Source: Nelumbo lutea (taxonomy: Eukaryota > Streptophyta > Magnoliopsida > Proteales > Nelumbonaceae). Taken from it: a stretch of 64,000 nt of DNA. The position numbers and the translations under genes were made by a program. Under the pieces are notes generated by a model. It was not told where the DNA came from. It ran no database searches and was given only the letters and a program-made list of their open reading frames with translations. Below, piece by piece: positions 58,801 to 64,000 of the stretch (its first letter is position 1; every line of letters begins with the position of its first letter). The stretch spans positions 51,387,759 through 51,451,758 of the forward strand of contig JAKGHH010000003.1 of the NCBI GenBank assembly GCA_022828595.1. The letters are read 5' to 3'.

Positions 58801-61783
58801 CGTTCAAGGTTTGAGCAAAATAGGGAAGGCTGTTTGGCAAATGATTCCAGGAATTGTGTGGTGTTTGATATGGCAGGAAAGGAACTTGGAATTTTTCACA
58901 ACAAAAGTAGCCAGGTGGAGGATGTAATGATGTATGGCATAAAGTTGTGCACAAATTATTCTCCTGGTCTTCAGCTCAGATCAACTTAAACAGTTCAAAC
59001 CATAGTTTTTTTTTTTTTTTTGATGAATCAGTTCAAACCACAGTTCCTACTTTGATTTTGTAAATCTGTTTGTTAATACTGAAGGGATAGTGGCTCAGTT
59101 CATTGTATGTTATCCTGTTACAGCATCTAGTTGTACAGGGTATTTTGTTTCCCTTTTAATGAAGTTATTACAATACCACTTCTCAAAAAAAAAAAAAAAA
59201 AAAAACTTACTGTCTTATCAGACTGGAGTGGAGTAGTTTCTCAAGAAATTGGACCACAGGAAGCACAGTAGCTGTAAGATGCATGATGTGCTTGATAGTT
59301 TACTTTTAATATTCGTCTACTTGCGTCTATAGCATTGTTTTTTTATCAATAATCTATAGCATCCTCTTATGCTTAACTATTCCTTCTAGTGTGCTTTGGG
59401 AACAACTTTTTATGGTGGCTGGTTGGGCCTTTGGGATCAGGAGTATCGAAAAGTATGTATCTTATCAGTACCTCTGATAGGCACACATGTGATTTGGTTG
59501 ATCATAAAGAGTAAAGTCAAGAATATACATTTTACCCATCTCTCATGCAGGATCTCTGTTGTGTTGGCCATGTTGAGCATATGGCTTAGGTGGCTGGAAT
59601 AATGGCATTCATTCAATGTTTTACTCTTCTCAAATTTTCTTTTGTTTGTGAGACAGTAACATTGTTGCATCTTTTGTATGGAGTGAGAGAAAAGGGTTGG
59701 TTTCACCAATACATATGTTTGAACACAAGAATACTGCATTTGAGACATGCATATAGCCTTGTTCTTATTTCTCCCTCAAAATGCTTTCTCTATTTTTCTG
59801 TTCATTTCAGCAGAAATAGATGCATCAATGGAAGAAATTTTCAGGGAAGGTTAAGGAAGTAGATGCACCTTACAATGTATTTATTTATAATAGTGGTTCT
59901 TGACTTCTTTAAATCAAGTAATCAATTGGTGGTGCTCGGACTTGGGAGTAACTGTATGCTAGGGATTGTTTCTGGGTTGTGTAACTGGCGGCATGCTTAT
60001 TGGTTTCTTCTAAGTATACTATGCTTGGGGACTGATTGGAAATTTTACAAGTGCATTGTATCACCTCACATTTGATTTTCCTGGAATGGCATTTACCTGA
60101 TCTATATTATTTGTTCACCTTCAGATTCAGGATTTATTGGGAATTTCTTGCTGTAATCACCAGCAACTTGGAAAGGCATCCACTATCCAAAAGCAGGGTT
60201 TTCTGCTTCCAGTTTCAGAATGTGAGTTCAATATAACTACAGCAATTGAAGAGATCCACTCCACCAAGCAGGCTATGCCTGGTCATCGTCCTAAAAGGGC
60301 CACTGGAGCCGCTATATCAACGTCAGTTGGACTTCTGGAAGGATGCTTATGCAACACAGGTTCCCGGATCATGGTCTTCACATCTGGACCTGCTACTCTG
60401 GGCCCTGGGATTGTTGTAGACACTGAATTCAGTCATGCAATTCGTACCCATCGGGATCTTATAAATGGTCATGCTTTTTACTACAGTAAGTCTTGCAACT
60501 TCTATAAGCAAGTTGCACAGAGGTTATGCAATGCATGTATTGTTCTGGATTTGTTTGCTTGTTCTCTTGATCAGGTTGGGGCTGCAGAATTAAAATTTCC
60601 AGTTGAAAGCTCAGGCGGCTTCATGATGCTGGGGGAGTCATTTGAAACAGATCAGTTCAGGAAATGCCTACGTCACATTTTTAGTCGTGATGCTGATGGC
60701 AATCTCAAAATGTACTTTGATGCAACAATTGAGATAATCACCACGAAAGAGGTAATGATCTGTGGCGCCCTTGGTCCTTGTGTATCTCTCCAGAAAAAGA
60801 ACAGTTCAGTCAGTCAGAATGAGATTGGAGAGGGTGGTACCAACTTGTGGAAGCTAGGTACACTTACAAACAAGACATGCATTGCTTTTTTCTTTGAGGT
60901 AGGTGATGAGCAGAAAATCCAGGCAGGGTCTGCATTCTTCATACAGTTTATAACACGTTACCGGCATGGGAATATGGGAAACCGACAAAGGGTGACAACT
61001 GCAGCAAGAAGATGGGTTGGAAAGCGCTCACCAGAGATTGGTTCTGGGTTTGATCAAGACACTGCTGCCACAATTATTGCCAGACTCGCTATCCATAGGG
61101 CTGAGCAATCTCATGCTCGAGATGTCATAAGATGGCTGGATAAGAGGCTGATTAAATTTTGTTCCAAGTTTGGTGATTATGTGTTAGAAGACCCATCTTC
61201 ATTTCGTTTGTCATCCAACTTCTCCCTCTACCCTCAGTTTATGTATTACTTAAGGAGGTCACAATTTATTGACGTCTTTAATAGCAGCCCTGATGAGACT
61301 GCCTTCTTCAGATTGATGCTTAACCGGGAAGGGGTGGTTGGATCTCTGATTATGATCCAGCCTACTCTTTTCCAGTACTCTTTTGATGGGCCTCCAGTTC
61401 CTGTCCTCCTGGATGTTAGCTCTATCTTGTCAGATGTGATTCTGCTTTTCGATTCTTATTTCTATGTGGTTATTCACAATGGGTCTAAGATTGCACAATG
61501 GAGGAAGCAAGGTTTTGACAAGGACCCAAACCATGAGAACCTGAGAAATCTATTGGAAGCACCAGAAATTGATGCAAAACAGTTGGTGGCTGAACGAATT
61601 CCTGTTCCCAAGCTTATTAAATGTGACCAGCACAGTAGTCAGGCAAGATTTCTGCTTGCTAAGTTGAATCCTTCAGTTACTCAGAATTCAGTATATACAG
61701 ATGGTTCGGATATCATATTTACGGATGATGTGAGTTTGCAAGTTTTTATAGAGCATTTGCAGGCCTTGGCTGTGCGAGGGTGA
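55878..61783 (+). CDS. SEC23: SEC23-like COPII coat protein
   Basis: SEC23 is the inner-coat subunit of COPII vesicles, acts as GTPase-activating protein for SAR1 and pairs with SEC24 at ER exit sites. Exon 1 is 55878-56597 and exon 2 is 60125-61783 (TGA at the end); the 3,527 bp intron is phase 0 with GT/AG ends. The product is about 792 residues. A zinc finger is formed by Cys56, Cys59, Cys78 and Cys81. Residues ~136-161 are a Ser-rich insert just before the trunk (vWA-like) domain, which starts near [20 protein letters not shown]. The beta-sandwich, helical ([20 protein letters not shown]) and C-terminal gelsolin-like ([20 protein letters not shown]) regions follow in order. The N-terminus [19 protein letters not shown] points to the plant-specific divergent SEC23 branch rather than the canonical one; this is inferred from memory of family members. 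A second Met lies 35 residues in, but the conserved segment starts at the first. Confidence 0.95.
57630..57985 (+). mobile_element. LINE 3' end with RNase H tail and poly(A)
   Basis: Reads [20 protein letters not shown], then [20 protein letters not shown] and a stop at 57844. The tail AATGAAATCTTAATTTATTTATT and an A-run at 57974-57984 follow. Sense orientation in the SEC23 intron. It may extend upstream, where the text is unassigned. Confidence 0.85.
57990..59208 (+). mobile_element. Second LINE 3' portion with poly(A)
   Basis: Reads [25 protein letters not shown], then the zinc-binding domain ([20 protein letters not shown], then [13 protein letters not shown]) and [15 protein letters not shown] 3' UTR-like stretch ends in an A-run at 59187-59207. 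It starts immediately after the poly(A) of the first LINE. Several stops. Confidence 0.8.
59006..59028 (-). mobile_element. Tiny retroposed insertion: poly(T) plus GATGAAT
   Basis: T16 followed by GATGAAT sits between two copies of CAGTTCAAACCAYAG (58991-59005 and 59029-59043). This is the form of a minus-strand, extremely 5'-truncated retroposon with its target duplication. Confidence 0.7.
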
Positions 61784-62859
61784 TGAAGAGATTGTTGAGT
61801 GATGGTTTGTTATCTCATTCTCTGTTTTTTTCTCTTACACAGAATCATTGTATACTGCGTGCAATACGGAAAACCTTTTAACTTTATTTTTCTAAAAGAT
61901 TGATGTTGTAAAAAGGTTAATGTTTAAGTGGAGATGTGGAGGTAAACCAGCCCTGTGAGTGGTTTGATGTTGTCCACAGGTCTGAGAAAACACTCTTCAC
62001 ATTTTCTAGCCGGTCAGAATTGTTGTAAAGGTGAATGGACTGAACCCTCCTCCCCCCGGGGGGCTATTCTCTGATAGTTTTTGTACGAGGAGTTGAGGAG
62101 GACCACGGAGCCTATTTCTGTTTGCTCTGCTTAATAGAATATAATTCATCTTTACTCGAAGGAAAAATTGTATCAGATACCATATGGTCGGTATGTGTCA
62201 GTTTCAGGGCAACTGAGGGGTGTGAGGCAAGTGAACAGTCTGAAATTGAATGCCAAAATACATCAGTCCCTTTCTAATATCAGACTACTCTTGGGTCGAT
62301 ATGATTGTTTTGAATTGAAAAGCAAGCTTCAATATAGTTTGTACTAAAATTACTTTTTGTATATAAAATATAACACAAAAATGTGAAAAATAAATGTCTT
62401 GCACATTAAAGTTTGGGCTTTCATGTATAACCGTATAAATGATGAAGTTAATTATGTATGACAAGTAATAGGTTCACCATGCACATGTGCAATATATTAT
62501 TAATTTTGAATGCTATATGCATGTTCATTTGTAATGGAGGGTTCATGTGTAAATTACAATTTGGTTCATATGTTAAACATGAGTAAGATTGAGCTGTGGA
62601 ATTAATGTCACACTGCTGCCACTGTATTTGTTTAGATTTATGATTTATCATTTATGTGGCGTTCGGAAGAGTTGGGACTTTGGGGTCTCTTCACAATGAA
62701 CATTATCTGAACACGCTAGCAACATGATATGTGACCGCACATCTCACCATAAGACCAGACCCACTATAACACTAGGACACACCACATTACACATCATGTT
62801 GTAATGTGTCGGAACAATTTTTTGTTACGAGCATATCCGATCCCGGTTTGAAATGCAAC
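61784..62859. other. SEC23 3' UTR and intergenic DNA
   Basis: The 3' UTR probably ends near 62160 (AATAGAATATAATTC at 62134). No gene follows. Confidence 0.5.
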
Positions 62860-63235
62860 TAGGGGTGCTCAACAAAAAGTGAAATATTGAAAAACTGAAT
62901 TCAGAAAATCGAATTGAAATATCTGATTAACCAAACCGATCAGAATATATATTTATATATTATATATTTTTAATATACATATTTATGTTATCTATATTAT
63001 ATATATATATATATATATATTTAATTATTTATTTATAATATATATATATATATTTATTTATATGTTTTTATAATATATATTGAAAATATAAAAATTGAGA
63101 AACCGGCAAACTGAACTGGTGAAAAACCGAACCGATCAATTAGTTAACCAATTGGTTTCGATTCCCAACATTGCAAAAACTGGTTGTATTGGTTCGATTT
63201 CAAAAAGTTTTCCGAAATAACACTAGTTTAATAAT
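62860..63235. mobile_element. Possible hAT-type MITE, right end unclear
   Basis: Starts TAGGGGTGCTCAACA and holds AACCGAACCGATCAATT-type text around a (TA)n core at 63000-63060, like the other TAGGG elements. No matching right end or duplication was found. Confidence 0.5.
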
Positions 63236-63536
63236 TTCAATACAAAATTATATGATATTTAGTTTACTAGGGGAGCATAAAAACATATAAATAAAAGTTA
63301 AGAATTGACACTTTAGGCTTTGTTTGGTTTGTGGGGTGGGGATGAGAAAAAGGGAATAAGGGAAAAAGGGGGATGGGATGAGAAAAAGGTGGGATGTCAG
63401 ATCCCAAAATGGTGGATTAGGGGTCGCACCAAAACAGTGTGACTCCGGTGGGAAAACTCAAGAAAATGTCCATGCCAAAGGTAGCATGCGCATTAACAGC
63501 AAAGTTTCTGCCTTCAACTCTTCAACACGACCATGA

Positions 63537-63735
63537 CGAAGGTCCAACCCAACAGGAAGACAGTCAAGAGGTGCAAAGGTGATCCTACCAAGGAGCGAAA
63601 TCCGGCAACTCGACGGCCATGTCAAGGCGGCGGAACTCATGTTCGAGATACCCAATTACTTCTTGGTGAATTCCCGATCACTGCAAATAGGACGGGGGTT
63701 CTCTGCACTTAGCGCCGATGAAGATTTAGAAATGG
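63537..63735 (+). pseudogene. PADRE (DUF4228) gene fragment
   Basis: An open stretch reads KVILPRSEIRQLDGHVKAAE, then FLVNSRSLQIGRGFSALSAD, then EDLEMG, which are characteristic of plant PADRE/DUF4228 proteins, small stress-responsive proteins of unclear biochemistry. A stop lies in frame just upstream, and the usual continuation after EMG (a VYVMFPM-like stretch in the family) is missing: the sequence after it reads GTAAACAG, perhaps an old splice donor. No start codon with a plausible N-terminus is present. I read it as a captured fragment, not a gene. Confidence 0.7.
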
Positions 63736-63830
63736 GTAAACAGAGAGGTTCTCACTGCAAATAGGACAAAGGTTCTTTGCTCTTCGAGTACTGGGGCGGT
63801 GCGCATCGAGAAAAAACTGAGGTTGAAACG

Positions 63831-63895
63831 AGAAGAAGAAGAAGAAGAAGAAGAAGAAGAAGAAGAAGAAGATAAAGAAGAAGAAGAAGAAGAGA
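63831..63895 (+). repeat. (GAA)n microsatellite
   Basis: GAA repeats with one GATAAA interruption near 63871. It produces spurious acidic or Ser-rich readings. Confidence 0.95.
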
Positions 63896-64000
63896 GAAGA
63901 AAGAAAGTGGGAGAGGTGGGAGATGAAGGGCTCTGTTCATCTCGAATGAAGGAGGAAGGTGAACAGTGAGTTTTTCCATCCCATCCCACCCAAATCTTCC

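Larger units (their letters stand above)
56598..60124 (+). other. SEC23 intron (3,527 bp)
   Basis: Donor GTATAC, acceptor CACCTTCAG, phase 0. It contains LINE remains at about 57630-59205 and a 25-base direct repeat at 57061-57085 and 57100-57124. 59210-60124 shows no recognised element. Confidence 0.85.
63316..64000. mobile_element. Probable Tourist-like element carrying a gene fragment, cut by window end
   Basis: After TTA at 63313-63315 it starts GGCTTTGTTTGGTTTGTGGGG. The window's last 40 bases (TTTTTCCATCCCATCCCACC, then CAAAT) look like its inverted right end. Between them lies host-gene sequence (63537-63735) and a (GAA)n tract. Confidence 0.55.

Noticed and set aside
63726..63989. 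Ser- and Leu-rich minus-strand peptides at the right edge
   Set aside because: They are translations of a (GAA)n microsatellite.

Overview
This 64 kb window is a gene-poor, repeat-rich piece of a flowering-plant nuclear genome. The evidence is three intron-containing genes of plant families, plant-type LINE, Copia, CACTA, SINE and MITE sequences, AT-rich intergenic DNA and a eukaryotic tRNA-like gene. It looks like a non-grass angiosperm with large introns; I cannot name the species. All three genes lie on the + strand and belong to unrelated pathways, so there is no operon or cluster.

Layout. 1-19465: the 3' three quarters of MED14 (Mediator subunit 14). The window opens inside an intron of more than 6 kb, and five coding exons follow to the stop. 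The introns hold LINE pieces, a Copia LTR and several MITEs. 19466-39548: intergenic DNA with a nest of mobile elements. It holds non-autonomous hAT elements with 8-bp target duplications, a CACTA terminus, a broken Ty1/Copia element, a three-fold tandem repeat, a tRNA-Ala(UGC)-like gene, and a LINE region containing a 2.4 kb direct duplication. 39549-43889: a two-exon plastid-type phospholipase A1 (PLA1-Igamma/DAD1-like), with GC-rich coding sequence set in AT-rich DNA. 43890-55250: intergenic, with more hAT MITEs, a SINE with target duplications, a decayed LTR element and a third, inverted copy of the duplicated repeat. 55878-61783: a complete two-exon SEC23-like COPII coat gene whose intron holds LINE remains. 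61784-64000: intergenic, ending in a probable Tourist-like element that carries a PADRE (DUF4228) gene fragment.

I found no convincing new biological system. The interesting material is transposon archaeology: a family-wide set of TAGGG-ended hAT elements with readable target duplications, one proved by a pre-insertion site elsewhere in the window; a probable gene capture; and a tRNA gene with a damaged D-arm. All coordinates and splice sites were read by eye.
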